Assembly (NCBI RefSeq): GCF_002939865.1
Contig: NZ_MDEE01000013.1
Span: 55,755 to 119,754 of the forward strand
Length of the DNA stretch: 64,000 nt
DNA from: Xanthomonas dyei
Lineage (GTDB): Bacteria > Pseudomonadota > Gammaproteobacteria > Xanthomonadales > Xanthomonadaceae
Reading direction: 5' to 3'
Shown one piece after another: positions 43,991 to 52,083 of this stretch. Each line of letters opens with the position of its first letter. Positions within the stretch are counted from its first letter, which is position 1. The position numbers were made by a program, and so were the translations under genes. The notes under the pieces were generated by a model. That model did not search any database, had not been told where the DNA came from, and saw nothing but the letters and a program-made list of their open reading frames with translations.

Positions 43991-44809
43991 TCACGGCGCT
44001 GCGAAGCGAAACAACACCAGGCTGATCGCCAGCGTGCCCATACCCGATACCAGCCCGTAGACCGTTTCGTGGCCCTGTGCGTAGCGCTTTGCCGCCGGCA
44101 ACAGTTCGTCCAGCGCCAGGAACACCATCACCCCGGAGATCAGCCCGAACACCGTGCCGAACACCGCTTCGGACAACACGCTGGACAGTGCCAGATAGCC
44201 GATGCCGGCGCCGATCGGTTCGGCCAGGCCGCTCAGCAGGCTGGCGCCGAAGGCATAGAACTTGTTGCGCGTGGCGAAGTACACCGGCACCGCGATCGCG
44301 ATGCCTTCGGGAATATTGTGGATGGCGATGGCGAATGCCAACGGCATGCCCACTGCCGGGCTTTCCAATGTGGCGAAGAACGTCGCCAGCCCTTCGGGGA
44401 AGTTATGCGCGGTGATCGCAATGGCCGTCATCAGGCCGACACGGCGAATGTAGGCGCGGTTGTCGTCGCGAAATTGCGGGTCGTCGGTGGACAGGCTCTG
44501 GTGCGGGTTGGGCACCAGGCGGTCGATCACCATGATCAGCAGCATGCCGCCCAGAAAAGTCAGCGTGCCGAAGGTAAAGCCCAGCTTGTCGTTGTAGGCG
44601 TTGGAAAATGCGGTGATCGACTTGTTGAGGATCTCCGACAACGACACGTACACCATCGCGCCACCGGCAAATGCCAACCCGAACGCCAACAGGCGCGGAT
44701 TGGGCTTTTTGGCGAACACCACCATGAGACTGCCGAGGCCGGTGGCAAGTCCCGCTGCCAGGGTGACTGCCAGCGCGGTCCAGACATTGTGTGTTGACAC
44801 CTCAAGCAT
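43991..44809 (-). CDS. zupT: Zinc transporter ZupT (ZIP family)
   Basis: A 272-residue ZIP-family importer for zinc and other divalent metals, with eight predicted helices. The metal-site motifs are HNFPEG (135-140) in helix 4 and HNIPEG (164-169) in helix 5, as in ZupT. FGLAFAGGAMVYVSLSEIL near residue 43 is also typical. No Zur box was recognised upstream. Confidence 0.93.
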   Translation of the reverse strand: MLEVSTHNVWTALAVTLAAGLATGLGSLMVVFAKKPNPRLLAFGLAFAGGAMVYVSLSEILNKSITAFSNAYNDKLGFTFGTLTFLGGMLLIMVIDRLVPNPHQSLSTDDPQFRDDNRAYIRRVGLMTAIAITAHNFPEGLATFFATLESPAVGMPLAFAIAIHNIPEGIAIAVPVYFATRNKFYAFGASLLSGLAEPIGAGIGYLALSSVLSEAVFGTVFGLISGVMVFLALDELLPAAKRYAQGHETVYGLVSGMGTLAISLVLFRFAAP

Positions 44810-45049
44810 GCGACGCGACGACCTCGTGAAGTGGTAAGCGATCCTGCGGTGGTCAGCGCAATCACCCGACCACTGGCGGCAGCAGGATGGTCAGGCATGG
44901 ATGACGAAGGCGTGGTGTCGAAGACAGCCGCACGTTCATGCGCAAGCACCGGCCAAGGCGACCGGTGTCGATGCGCGATACATTGCGGTGGCAAGCGTCT
45001 TGCCCGTCGCCGCTGAGTCAGCGCCGCTGCAGCAGGCTGACTGCTGCGC

Positions 45050-45472
45050 TCAACCGCCGCGGCGCGCGCGTTCTTCGATGGCGAAGCATTCGTCCGGACG
45101 CGGCACCGGCGGCTTGAAGGCGACCGGCACCTGGATGGTTTGCGGCACGGCCTGGCCATTGCGGGTGGCCGCCTTGAACTTCCATTCGCGCACACGCTTT
45201 TGCGCAGCCTCGTCCAGCACCGGCTGGCCGCTGCTCTGGGTCACCGCCACGTCTGTCGGTGTGCCTTCGGTACCGACAACGACCCTGAGCACGGTGGTGC
45301 CACCGACCCCGGCGCAGGCCAGCTCCGGTGCGTACTCGGGCGGCGGCGTCTTCAGCGCGGCAAGCTCTGTGGGGGCCACCGCAGGCGCGGCAGCCTGTTG
45401 CGGCGACTTGCCGCAGCCGCTGAGGCCGGCCGCCAGACACAGGCCGGCGAGGGCAGCGCGAGAAATGGTCAT
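45050..45472 (-). CDS. TonB C-terminal domain lipoprotein
   Basis: A 140-residue protein with lipoprotein signal [20 protein letters not shown] and a TonB C-terminal-like domain from about residue 45 to 125 ([40 protein letters not shown]). It lacks the transmembrane helix and proline-rich spacer of a real TonB, so it probably does not span the periplasm to energise receptors. It overlaps phhB by 4 bp. Role unknown. Confidence 0.8.
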   Translation of the reverse strand: MTISRAALAGLCLAAGLSGCGKSPQQAAAPAVAPTELAALKTPPPEYAPELACAGVGGTTVLRVVVGTEGTPTDVAVTQSSGQPVLDEAAQKRVREWKFKAATRNGQAVPQTIQVPVAFKPPVPRPDECFAIEERARRGG

Positions 45473-45825
45473 GCAGTGACTCCCTGATCGTAGAGTTGCG
45501 CGGTCTTGGCCGCGCAGATGAAGTCGTTTTCGCTCAGCCCGCCCACATCGTGGGTGGAATAACGCACCACCACCCGGTCGTAATGCACGCCCAGATCGGG
45601 GTGGTGGTCTTCGCGATGGGCAATCCAGGCCAGCGCATTCACGAAGGCGAGGGTGCGGTAATAGTCCGCAAAACGGAAGGTGCGCGTGATGGCCATTCCG
45701 GCCTCGGCCAGCTCCCAGCCAGGTATCTGCGGCAGCAGCTCGGCCAGGCGGGCCTCGCCAAGCTTGTGGTCGCTACCCTTGCGCGGAAGGCAATGGGCCT
45801 GCTCCAGGGGAATCAGATCGGTCAT
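45469..45825 (-). CDS. phhB: Pterin-4a-carbinolamine dehydratase
   Basis: A 118-residue PCD/DCoH protein that recycles the pterin cofactor of phenylalanine hydroxylase; in Xanthomonas the enzyme is also linked to melanin and pterin metabolism. The family motif is present as [30 protein letters not shown] sequence near residues 65-90, with catalytic histidines in HREDHHPD. The ATG at 45825 gives [11 protein letters not shown]. It diverges from nfuA across 88 bp. Confidence 0.93.
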   Translation of the reverse strand: MTDLIPLEQAHCLPRKGSDHKLGEARLAELLPQIPGWELAEAGMAITRTFRFADYYRTLAFVNALAWIAHREDHHPDLGVHYDRVVVRYSTHDVGGLSENDFICAAKTAQLYDQGVTA

Positions 45826-45913
45826 GACGGTCTCGCAGGGGTGGCGGACGGCGCACCTACCAGGATCACGATGTTCCATGAGCGAGTGCGCTTTGAGCGG
45901 TAGAATAACCCGC

Positions 45914-46513
45914 ATGATCCAGATATCCGACAAAGCCCAAACCTATTTCCGCAAGCTCATCGAACGCGAAGGCGTGCCCGGCATGGGCGTGCGCCTGAGC
46001 GCGGTGGACCCGGGCACCCCTCGCGCAGATGCCAGGCTTGAGTTCGCAGAGCCTGCGGACCTGAGCGGCGACGAGTGGGCCATCGACTGCGACGGCTTCA
46101 CGTTATATGTCGCCGCCGCCAGCGTGCCGTGGGTGGATGGTGCCGAGATCGAATACGTCACCCAGTCCACCGGCAACCAGCAGTTGACCATCAAGGCGCC
46201 CAAGATCAAGGGCGAAGCGCCGGCCGACTCTGCTTCGATGGTGGAACGCGTGCGCTGGGTGGTGGAAAACGAGATCAACCCGCAGCTGGCATCGCACGGC
46301 GGACGTGTGGCTGTGCAGGAAGTCTCGGCCGACGGCGTGGTGCTGCTGCGCTTCGGCGGCGGTTGCCACGGCTGCGGCATGGCCGATGTGACGCTGAAGC
46401 AGGGCATCGAAAAGACCTTGATGGGACGCGTGCCGGGCGTGATTGCGGTGCGCGATGCCACCGACCACGCCACCGGCGACGCACCGTACATTCCGCGCGA
46501 TAGCGCGGCCTGA
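45914..46513 (+). CDS. nfuA: Iron-sulfur cluster carrier NfuA
   Basis: A 199-residue Fe-S delivery protein with an N-terminal degenerate A-type domain (about 1-95) and a C-terminal Nfu domain with the CxxC ligands C151 and C154 in GGGCHGCGM. The degenerate N-domain lacks the cysteines of true IscA, as expected for NfuA. The start follows a weak ribosome-binding site; the frame runs upstream antisense to phhB but without similarity. Confidence 0.95.
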   Translation: MIQISDKAQTYFRKLIEREGVPGMGVRLSAVDPGTPRADARLEFAEPADLSGDEWAIDCDGFTLYVAAASVPWVDGAEIEYVTQSTGNQQLTIKAPKIKGEAPADSASMVERVRWVVENEINPQLASHGGRVAVQEVSADGVVLLRFGGGCHGCGMADVTLKQGIEKTLMGRVPGVIAVRDATDHATGDAPYIPRDSAA

Positions 46514-46526
46514 TTCCGCGTCACCG

Positions 46527-48362
46527 GTGACAACGGCTGCCGATTTGCTGCATGCGCTGCGCGCGCGCATGCCGGGCAAGCTCATTCTGGATCGGCGCAC
46601 CGGCCTGCCATATGGCTGGGCGATCTGGATGCGCAACCGCGACGACGCGGCGGCACCGTTCAACGACGACCAGGTGATGAATGTGCTGTTGGCACGTCCA
46701 TCCGCCGTCCATGGTGCAGGTTCTGCTGCGATATTGACGCCGTTCCAGGCGTTTCGCAGCCTTTGGTGGCAGCACTGGGAGCCACGCCCGACCGATCAGC
46801 GCCGGCAACACTGGCTTGCGATGCTTGGCAGTCTGTTGATCCACATCGGCTTCATTGCGCTGCTGATCTGGGTCGTCACCGTGCGCTGGGCGCCGGACGA
46901 GACCAAACCCGGCGAAGAGTCGCGCGTGAGCATGACCTTCATCGGCGACGGCGCAGCGGAGCAGGGGGGAGGGCAGGCAGAACCTTCGGCGGGAGCACAG
47001 GCGGCGTCTGCCGACGCGGCCGCCGTGCAGCAGGCCAGTGCGGATGCGTCGCCTGGAGAGCGGTCACAGCCGACGACACCCGCATCGAAAGCACCGCCGC
47101 CGCTGGCCCCCGAGCCTGTCGATGCGAACAGCACTGCGCAGGCGCAGGAAATCGCCCCCGAGCCGGTTGCCGCCGCTGCCAGCGAGCCGGTGACACCCGA
47201 CGTGCCGCAAGTGACGGTGCAAGTGCCGCCGGTGACCCTCGATTCGCCGCTACAGGTGACCGAAACTGCGGTCGCCACCAACGAGTTTGTGGTTCCTCCA
47301 CCGCCAAGCATCACTGTGGCGCCCCGGGCAATGACGCCGACCGCGCCGCAGATGGAGGTGCGTCAGCGCGAGATTCAGACCGTGACCGACCGGCCGCAGC
47401 TGCACGAATTGCAGCGCCCGGCCGCAGCCGTCGCCGTGCGATCTGCCGATGCACCTGCCGTGCGCGAACGCGAAGTCGTGGTGCCGGACCGGCCGCAGGT
47501 TGCAGCACCGACCACGCATCCCAGGGAAGTCACCCCAACCGTGCGCATGCCCGAGGTGGCGGTGCGCACCACGGAACTGCCCAACGTGCCGGAGCCGGCA
47601 TCTACGCCGGCGCCTATGGCGCCAGCCGCACCGGCAACTGCCGCACCGACGTCGGCAGCGCCTACATCGACAGCGAATGCCTCTGTTCCTCAGCCTGCAC
47701 CCGTTACATCCGCGCCACAGGCAACAGCGTCCCAGGCCAAATCCGAGCAGTCCAGCAACAGCGCTGCCGCAGCATCTTCGTCAACCAAGCCCGCGACCAA
47801 TACCGCTGCCGGGCCAGCAGCGGCGGACCGCAGCGGCGGCTGGGACGTCGCTGTCAATGCCGACGACTGGAGCAAATCCGACCGCAACCGTCGTGGTGAA
47901 ACCACCGGTGCCAACGGCCAGCGCGATGGCATGTTCAACAGCGACGGCAGCATGCGCGTGGCAGGGGCAGGGGCAGGCGATGCCGGCAAGGGAGCCGGCG
48001 ACCGCGGACCGCCCGGCAGCGACACCGACACCTGGACCCGCGACCAGATCGCCCAGGGCGGCACCTGGCTCAAGCGCCCGCCTTACGGTTACACGCCGAC
48101 CTCGCTGGACAAGTACTGGATGCCGAACCAGTCGCTGCTGCAGGAATGGGTGCGCCGTGGCTTGAAGAAGATCGAGATCCCGATCCCGGGCACCACCACC
48201 AAGATCAGCTGCGTCGTGTCGTTGCTGCAATTTGGCGGCGGCTGCGGCCTGAGCGACCCCAACCTCAACGATCAACCCGCCACCGCACGCCCGCCGCCGG
48301 ATGTGCCGTTCAAGCGGGAGTTACAGGAGGACAAGGGGGCGGTGCGCCGCGAGGGCGAATGA
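46527..48362 (+). CDS. Pro/Ala-rich repetitive transmembrane protein
   Basis: A 611-residue protein from the GTG at 46527 (ATG at 46569 is an alternative). One clear helix lies near residues 109-127 (MLGSLLIHIGFIALLIWVVT) after a cytoplasmic part of about 105 residues. The rest is mostly low-complexity Pro/Ala/Thr/Val sequence (about 150-430), then a more ordered C-terminus containing WDVAVNADDWSKSDRNRRGE and LDKYWMPNQSLLQEWVRRGLK. The layout resembles TonB-type spanning proteins, but no TonB C-terminal domain is recognised. It begins 13 bp after nfuA. Such genes are annotated in xanthomonads as transmembrane repetitive proteins. Confidence 0.75.
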   Translation: MTTAADLLHALRARMPGKLILDRRTGLPYGWAIWMRNRDDAAAPFNDDQVMNVLLARPSAVHGAGSAAILTPFQAFRSLWWQHWEPRPTDQRRQHWLAMLGSLLIHIGFIALLIWVVTVRWAPDETKPGEESRVSMTFIGDGAAEQGGGQAEPSAGAQAASADAAAVQQASADASPGERSQPTTPASKAPPPLAPEPVDANSTAQAQEIAPEPVAAAASEPVTPDVPQVTVQVPPVTLDSPLQVTETAVATNEFVVPPPPSITVAPRAMTPTAPQMEVRQREIQTVTDRPQLHELQRPAAAVAVRSADAPAVREREVVVPDRPQVAAPTTHPREVTPTVRMPEVAVRTTELPNVPEPASTPAPMAPAAPATAAPTSAAPTSTANASVPQPAPVTSAPQATASQAKSEQSSNSAAAASSSTKPATNTAAGPAAADRSGGWDVAVNADDWSKSDRNRRGETTGANGQRDGMFNSDGSMRVAGAGAGDAGKGAGDRGPPGSDTDTWTRDQIAQGGTWLKRPPYGYTPTSLDKYWMPNQSLLQEWVRRGLKKIEIPIPGTTTKISCVVSLLQFGGGCGLSDPNLNDQPATARPPPDVPFKRELQEDKGAVRREGE

Positions 48363-48445
48363 GGGTGTTGCGCGATGAGGTGGTTGGAGCACAGTCTGGC
48401 GAACCGGTTGCGCGCTGTTTGCGGCAACCAACCCGGAACCTGTCA

Positions 48446-49043
48446 ATGACCAGCGGCGGCGAAGATTCTGGGACTGGGTTACGTCCCGGGTGTTACCGAA
48501 CTGGGCCGCTTGGCATTTCCGTTGTTTGCACTCGTACTGGCCTACAACCTCGCCCAGCCCAGTGCGGATATCGAAAAATCGGTCAAACGCTTATTTCTGT
48601 GGGGCCTCATCGCAACGCCGGTCGTGGCGATCGCTTTTCAGCGGGTGTTTCCGTTGAATGTGCTGCTTTCATTCGCATTAGCGGCGGTGTGCATTCTTGC
48701 AATCGAACGTCGTCGCTGGGTGTTTCTGGCGCTGTGCGCAACGTTGGCACCGGCAGCGGTCGATTATCAATGGGCTGGCTTGGGGGTTGTACTGGGCGGC
48801 TGGATGTTATGGCGCAACCCCTGGCAATGGAGATTATCCAAAGCAATCTCTTTACTTGTATTGCTTGTACTGCCGATATGTGTGCTTTGCTTCTTCAGTG
48901 ATACTTTCTGGGGACTGTTGGCGTTGCCTCTGCTGCTGCTTGCACGCGTCAATATTCTCATTACACGGACGCGCAGTGCGTTTTATTTCTACTACGTGGG
49001 TCATCTGATCTTTTTGGTGGGGTTGTTTTATGCAGCAGAGTGA
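48446..49043 (+). pseudogene. TraX family protein, N-terminally deleted and frameshifted
   Basis: The frame ending at 49043 encodes a TraX-like membrane protein: GYVPGVTELGRLAFPLFALVLAYNLAQP and later LNVLLSFALAAVCILAIERRRW, GWMLWRNPWQW. TraX was first described as the F-pilin acetylating protein; chromosomal homologues are of unknown role. The ATG at 48446 starts MTSGG in a different frame. In the TraX frame (AAKILG-LGYVPG) there is no upstream start codon, only a TGA, and the first transmembrane helix seems deleted between ILG and LGY. A TTG at 48510 could give 177 residues. Probably inactive. Confidence 0.7.
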
Positions 49044-49180
49044 TCTGGACAAGTCGACTCAGGAATAATTGCGGGCATGAGGCCGCAGGATTTCGTGAGG
49101 TAGGTCAGTAATGTTGGTAAGGCTGTCGGGACACCGAGCGCAGTAAAGGGATGATAGTCCTCTAACCTCTAGCTGCGAAC
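49044..49180. other. Spacer between traX remnant and dif-like site
   Basis: A 137-bp stretch with no gene or repeat that I recognise. It marks the edge between core genes and the mobile-element region. Confidence 0.4.
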
Positions 49181-49209
49181 ATTCTGACATAATATACATT
49201 ATGCGAAAT
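49181..49209. other. dif-like XerC/XerD recombination site
   Basis: The core ACATAATATACATTATGCG (49187-49205) is identical over 19 bp to the complement of the E. coli dif core. The XerC-side arm TTATGCGAAAT is intact, while the XerD-side arm (TTCTGACATAA) differs from the E. coli arm at three positions. Chromosomal dif resolves dimers at the terminus, and filamentous phages of Xanthomonas integrate there through Xer recombinases. It could be the chromosomal dif or a phage-chromosome hybrid junction. Confidence 0.75.
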
Positions 49210-49290
49210 GGATTATTGACGCTGCTGTGCGTGCTGGCGGCCTATCACTGCTGGTCCCTCCACAGGAAGCGGAACGGACAATGCAGCTAG
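49201..49290 (+). CDS. Small ORF starting in the dif-like site
   Basis: A 29-codon frame, MRNGLLTLLCVLAAYHCWSL followed by HRKRNGQCS, begins at the ATG within the XerC arm of the dif-like site. It has a hydrophobic stretch suggesting a short membrane peptide, which would fit a filamentous phage small protein. No similarity can be claimed; it may be chance. Confidence 0.3.
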   Translation: MRNGLLTLLCVLAAYHCWSLHRKRNGQCS

Positions 49291-49457
49291 ACACCTACGA
49301 ACGCGTAGACCTGACCGGCCCCTGGGCCGGTTTTGGTTTTCAGGGCTATCGATTCTTCACCCCGGAGGGTCGTTGTCTGCAATCACTCCTTCCCCGCCGA
49401 AGAAGAAATACCTCGCGAAGCCGTTGTAGGCTTCCACCTTGTTCGTCGAGGCCGTGA
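49281..49457 (+). pseudogene. Truncated phage-like small protein (DUF3653-like), fused into Tn3 debris
   Basis: The frame begins MQLDTYERVDLTGPWAGFGF and continues QGYRFFTPEGR, resembling short proteins of Xanthomonas filamentous phages and prophages (DUF3653-like). From about 49366 the DNA is the antisense of a Tn3-family transposase, so the remaining codons to 49457 are foreign and Arg-rich. The original gene is cut at that junction. The phage link is supported by the adjacent dif-like site but the family call is tentative. Confidence 0.45.
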
Positions 49458-49545
49458 TCTGCTCGCGCAGCTGGCGGTTGGATATGTACTGCAGCAGGAA
49501 CAGGGTGCGCACGGCCGAATCGATCCGGAGTGCCCTGGGCAGGAT
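49366..49545 (-). pseudogene. Tn3-family transposase TnpA, C-terminal fragment
   Basis: On the minus strand this reads IDSAVRTLFLLQYISNRQLR, EQITASTNKVEAYNGFARYF and FFGGEGVIADNDP, the conserved C-terminal region of Tn3-family transposases. About 55 residues remain; upstream codons (toward 49600) contain a stop and lose similarity, and the downstream end is cut after NDP at the phage-like junction. It is a dead remnant, but it shows that a Tn3-type element was here. Confidence 0.8.
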
Positions 49546-49615
49546 CCAGCTGCTTTACAGCAGATACAAATCCAAACGCAGCAAGTTGATGACCAAGTCC
49601 GTGAGAAAGTTCTGC

Positions 49616-49673
49616 GCTGACAGCAAGTTAGCGCAATTTTTGCTGTTTTTTACACAAATCCCTGCCGACCCTC
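49616..49673. repeat. Tn3-type terminal repeat, copy A
   Basis: This 58-bp copy begins GCTGACAGCAAGTTAGCGC and ends ATCCCTGCCGACCCTC. It matches copy C (50019-50077) at all but a handful of positions. Such long sequences with a GAGGGTCGG-type tip (read from the other strand) behave as terminal inverted repeats of a Tn3-family element. Confidence 0.75.
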
Positions 49674-49710
49674 CTTTTGGCTGTTTTTACATGAATCCCT
49701 GCCGATCCTC
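49674..49710. repeat. Tn3-type terminal repeat, partial copy B
   Basis: A 37-bp partial copy, CTTTTGGCTGTTTTTACATG followed by AATCCCTGCCGATCCTC, in the same orientation as copy A and directly abutting it. The resolvase fragment begins immediately after, at 49711. The tandem placement suggests deletions or nested insertions ending at the repeat tips. Confidence 0.7.
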
Positions 49711-49969
49711 ATGTTGTTGCGCATTGCCCTACAGATCGCTCGCGACGACTATAAAGACCGCCGCGAGCATCAGCGTCAGGGCATTGAGCTGGCGAAGGCC
49801 AGAAACAAGTACCGTGGCCGCCCGGCCGATCCGGCCGTACATGCTCGCATCGTCGCGTTTGCGCGGTCGTGGGGAGACCATCGCCAACACTGCGCGCCTG
49901 GCAGGTGCGAGCGTCACCACCGTCAAGCGTGTGTGGGCCGCTCACTGCGCGCAAGGCCACGGGAATTGA
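49711..49969 (+). pseudogene. Serine resolvase (Tn3-type TnpR), C-terminal fragment with frameshift
   Basis: The first frame reads MLLRIALQIARDDYKDRREH, QRQGIELAKARNKYRGRPAD and PAVHARIVAF, the end of the catalytic domain and linker of TnpR-type resolvases. The HTH that should follow is in another frame: GETIANTARLAGASVTTVKR then VWAAH, stop at 49969. One net base is therefore lost or gained near 49855-49870. The N-terminal catalytic part with the active serine is missing. Non-functional remnant. Confidence 0.82.
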
Positions 49970-49985
49970 CTGCTATGCAGGACTT

Positions 49986-50077
49986 GAGGGTCGGCAGGGA
50001 ATCGTGTAAAAGACCTTTGCTGACAGCGAGTTAGCTCACTTTTGGCTGTTTTTTTACACGAATCCCTGCCGACCCTC
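49986..50077. repeat. Terminal repeat copies D and C forming a 92-bp inverted pair
   Basis: Copy D (49986-50012) begins GAGGGTCGGCAGGGAATCG, and copy C (50019-50077) ends ATCCCTGCCGACCCTC in the opposite orientation. Together they form a palindrome-like unit of 92 bp with about 26-bp arms and only one or two mismatches. It lies 22 bp beyond the stop codon of the effector gene. It may be a miniature element or two abutting transposon ends of a mobile insertion cassette. Confidence 0.75.
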
Positions 50078-50099
50078 TTCTTGAGCGCCTTGCCCCCAG

Positions 50100-51674
50100 T
50101 CACTGCGGGTTATTAGGGATTGAACGGGATTTTTCGGAGGTGACTCCTTGGCTGCTCTTGGCCGCCCTGAGCGCTTCTCCGCCATAAAACTCCCGTGCGG
50201 AATCCTTACATACATCTTTGTAAAAAGCTTCAGCGTCCTCCACTTTGTAGCCAGCGCCGACAAAACACCCATGCGCAATTTCTCTAAGTGTATGACGCTC
50301 GCTACTGGCGTTGTCGTAAACAGCGTTCAGGCATCCAACTATGGCAACAACGTCTTGCTTGGAAAGCCTATCTTCGCCACTTAATAAGCGCGCATGATTG
50401 ATATATGCCGACACGTTGTATCCGGTAAACGAATCAGCCAAGCCGGAAGAATCCTCAAAACCTGAGCAATCATCATTCATTTTGAAATGAGAAATTGGGA
50501 TGTACTTCATCTCTCCTAATTTTTTAGACCTAAGATCGCTCATCGACTCTTCATCTTTCTTATAAATCGACTTCTGTATCACCATGTTAAGCTCATGGAG
50601 AAGCGGCCCAGCGACGCTCGTATTACGCCGGGCAACTCCTTTTTCGATGTCAGAGCGCTTAAACGGCCTAGTTTCGCCAAGACGTTGATTTTCACGGGAG
50701 GATGCCAGGCCTTTTTCCTCGAGAAAGGGCATTAGCACCTTGTGAGCGTCCCCCCAGGTTTTTGGGCCGCAGTACAATGGTCGAAGAATCAAAAATGCCT
50801 GCCCGGCCCGGAACTGGGCTTCCGGCATAAGTGATTCGGAATTCTCCAGCAGTGGTTGCAATGCAGCGATGCAGGCTTTTGGTGTCAACGCCCGGTCACT
50901 GGCGATTGCTTGGTCGTGATGTTTTTCGCCCTTCTCAATAAAAGGGTTGGAAATCGATCGTGATGCATAGCCGTAGGAACCAGTGTCGTGGTTTGGAACA
51001 CCTGAAAGCGAATATTTGTTTTTACCTTCAAAACTACCCTCCTTGGTTATATCGAAATCAACGGGAGCTTGAGCAACTCCATGCTTGGTGAGCAGGGTTG
51101 GTTTTATGCGCTCACCAAGAATGCATGATATATTCAGCGCAATAGAGTCACGCGCCTCCTTGCTATTGATTAATTCTTTCATGTGAACCTTGGTGGCCGA
51201 GCGAAAATCTAACATCGTGACGAAAAGATTTTCTCCGACAAGCGTTGGCCATAATGAAGTGCGCGCCACCTCAACTTTTTCAGAGCAGTCATGAGCATGG
51301 AATTCAGTATAATTAGCTTCTGCCTTTTTCTCCGCCTCCTGCAAGCGACAGTCACTGGTAAATCCTTGCTTCCCATCATGCAGTGATGTTGTTGAAAGAA
51401 AGAATCGGTTGGCGGTGTTGTCATAGACATAAGCAGCACCGGCAGCTCCTGCAACATATTTCATGGCGGTCTTTGCAAGACTTGCCATTCCTCTCGGATT
51501 TTTACTATTCGAAGATGTGTGGTTTGCATTCTTTGGAAAAGATACGAGTCCTGAGAGAATTCCATTCGAACTATTCGCTTCACCTATCGTTTGGGCTGAA
51601 GTGGGCGCACTCTTGCCAGACTCATTTATTAGCGCTGACGAAATCTTTTTCACATTATTTTTAGTTAATCGCAT
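50100..51674 (-). CDS. xopAG: Type III effector XopAG (AvrGf1 / HopG1 family)
   Basis: A 524-residue protein whose segments AAYVYDNTANRFFLSTTSLH, DGKQGFTSDCRL, SFTGYNVSAYINHARLLSGE and VVAIVGCLNAVYDNASSERH closely match the HopG1/AvrGf1 family of injected effectors. The N-terminus (MRLTKNNVKKISSALINESG, then Ser/Thr/Asn-rich to about 60) fits a type III signal. The ATG at 51674 has AGGTG upstream; a frame to 51770 exists but looks less suited. A PIP box lies about 300 bp upstream on the same strand. Base composition is visibly AT-richer than the neighbours, indicating transfer. HopG1 is reported to act on mitochondria, and AvrGf1 triggers resistance in some citrus. Confidence 0.9.
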   Translation of the reverse strand: MRLTKNNVKKISSALINESGKSAPTSAQTIGEANSSNGILSGLVSFPKNANHTSSNSKNPRGMASLAKTAMKYVAGAAGAAYVYDNTANRFFLSTTSLHDGKQGFTSDCRLQEAEKKAEANYTEFHAHDCSEKVEVARTSLWPTLVGENLFVTMLDFRSATKVHMKELINSKEARDSIALNISCILGERIKPTLLTKHGVAQAPVDFDITKEGSFEGKNKYSLSGVPNHDTGSYGYASRSISNPFIEKGEKHHDQAIASDRALTPKACIAALQPLLENSESLMPEAQFRAGQAFLILRPLYCGPKTWGDAHKVLMPFLEEKGLASSRENQRLGETRPFKRSDIEKGVARRNTSVAGPLLHELNMVIQKSIYKKDEESMSDLRSKKLGEMKYIPISHFKMNDDCSGFEDSSGLADSFTGYNVSAYINHARLLSGEDRLSKQDVVAIVGCLNAVYDNASSERHTLREIAHGCFVGAGYKVEDAEAFYKDVCKDSAREFYGGEALRAAKSSQGVTSEKSRSIPNNPQ

Positions 51675-51971
51675 TGCCGGACACCTAAATATTAGAGTTA
51701 ATTGGGAAATCCGCTTTGAACGCCGGATCGATATCCATCTAGCCTGGCTATCGCTTGCTTGCTCCATCATCTGCCTTCGCCATCTTCCTGGGTTTTGTTA
51801 GTTGCAGGAAATCCGAAAGCTGCTTGGCTCAATGCACATTGCCTATCTCAGTTGCAACCTGTCTGGCAAGCCTCAACTTATTGGAAGAGGCATGTCGGCA
51901 GGTAGATTGTCACCCGTATTAACTGGGCAGAAATAAGTTTGGCGCGGAGCGTTCTGACTCGCTTCGCCTTA
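51675..51971. promoter_or_regulatory. xopAG upstream region
   Basis: Contains the untranslated leader of xopAG. A TTATTT sequence on the minus strand (51936-51931) lies about 35 nt from the PIP box and could be the -10 element, slightly further than the usual 30-32 nt. No other gene is seen. Confidence 0.45.
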
Positions 51972-51996
51972 CCGAAGTCATGGCTGGGACGGCGAA
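51972..51996 (-). promoter_or_regulatory. Perfect PIP box (HrpX-binding site) for xopAG
   Basis: On the minus strand TTCGC (51996-51992), exactly 15 nt, then TTCGG (51976-51972) fits the plant-inducible promoter consensus TTCGB-N15-TTCGB. HrpX uses such boxes to induce type III effector genes in planta. It is about 300 bp upstream of the xopAG start and 22 bp from the left end of the IS3-family element. Confidence 0.85.
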
Positions 51997-52083
51997 GGCA
52001 TTGATGTAATGACCCACTGAAGGGTTCACCCCCGTTACCACGGGCACTTACGAGAAGGCCGATTTAGGCCATGAGGAGTGTTC

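Noticed and set aside
49439..49969. A single 176-codon gene across the Tn3 debris
   Set aside because: It joins antisense tnpA, terminal repeats and the resolvase HTH by chance; only the last 34 codons carry real similarity.
51880..51915. A right-hand terminal repeat for the xopAG cassette
   Set aside because: Only TCGGCAGG matches the repeat tip near 51893; the rest does not align, so the cassette's right end is not identified.
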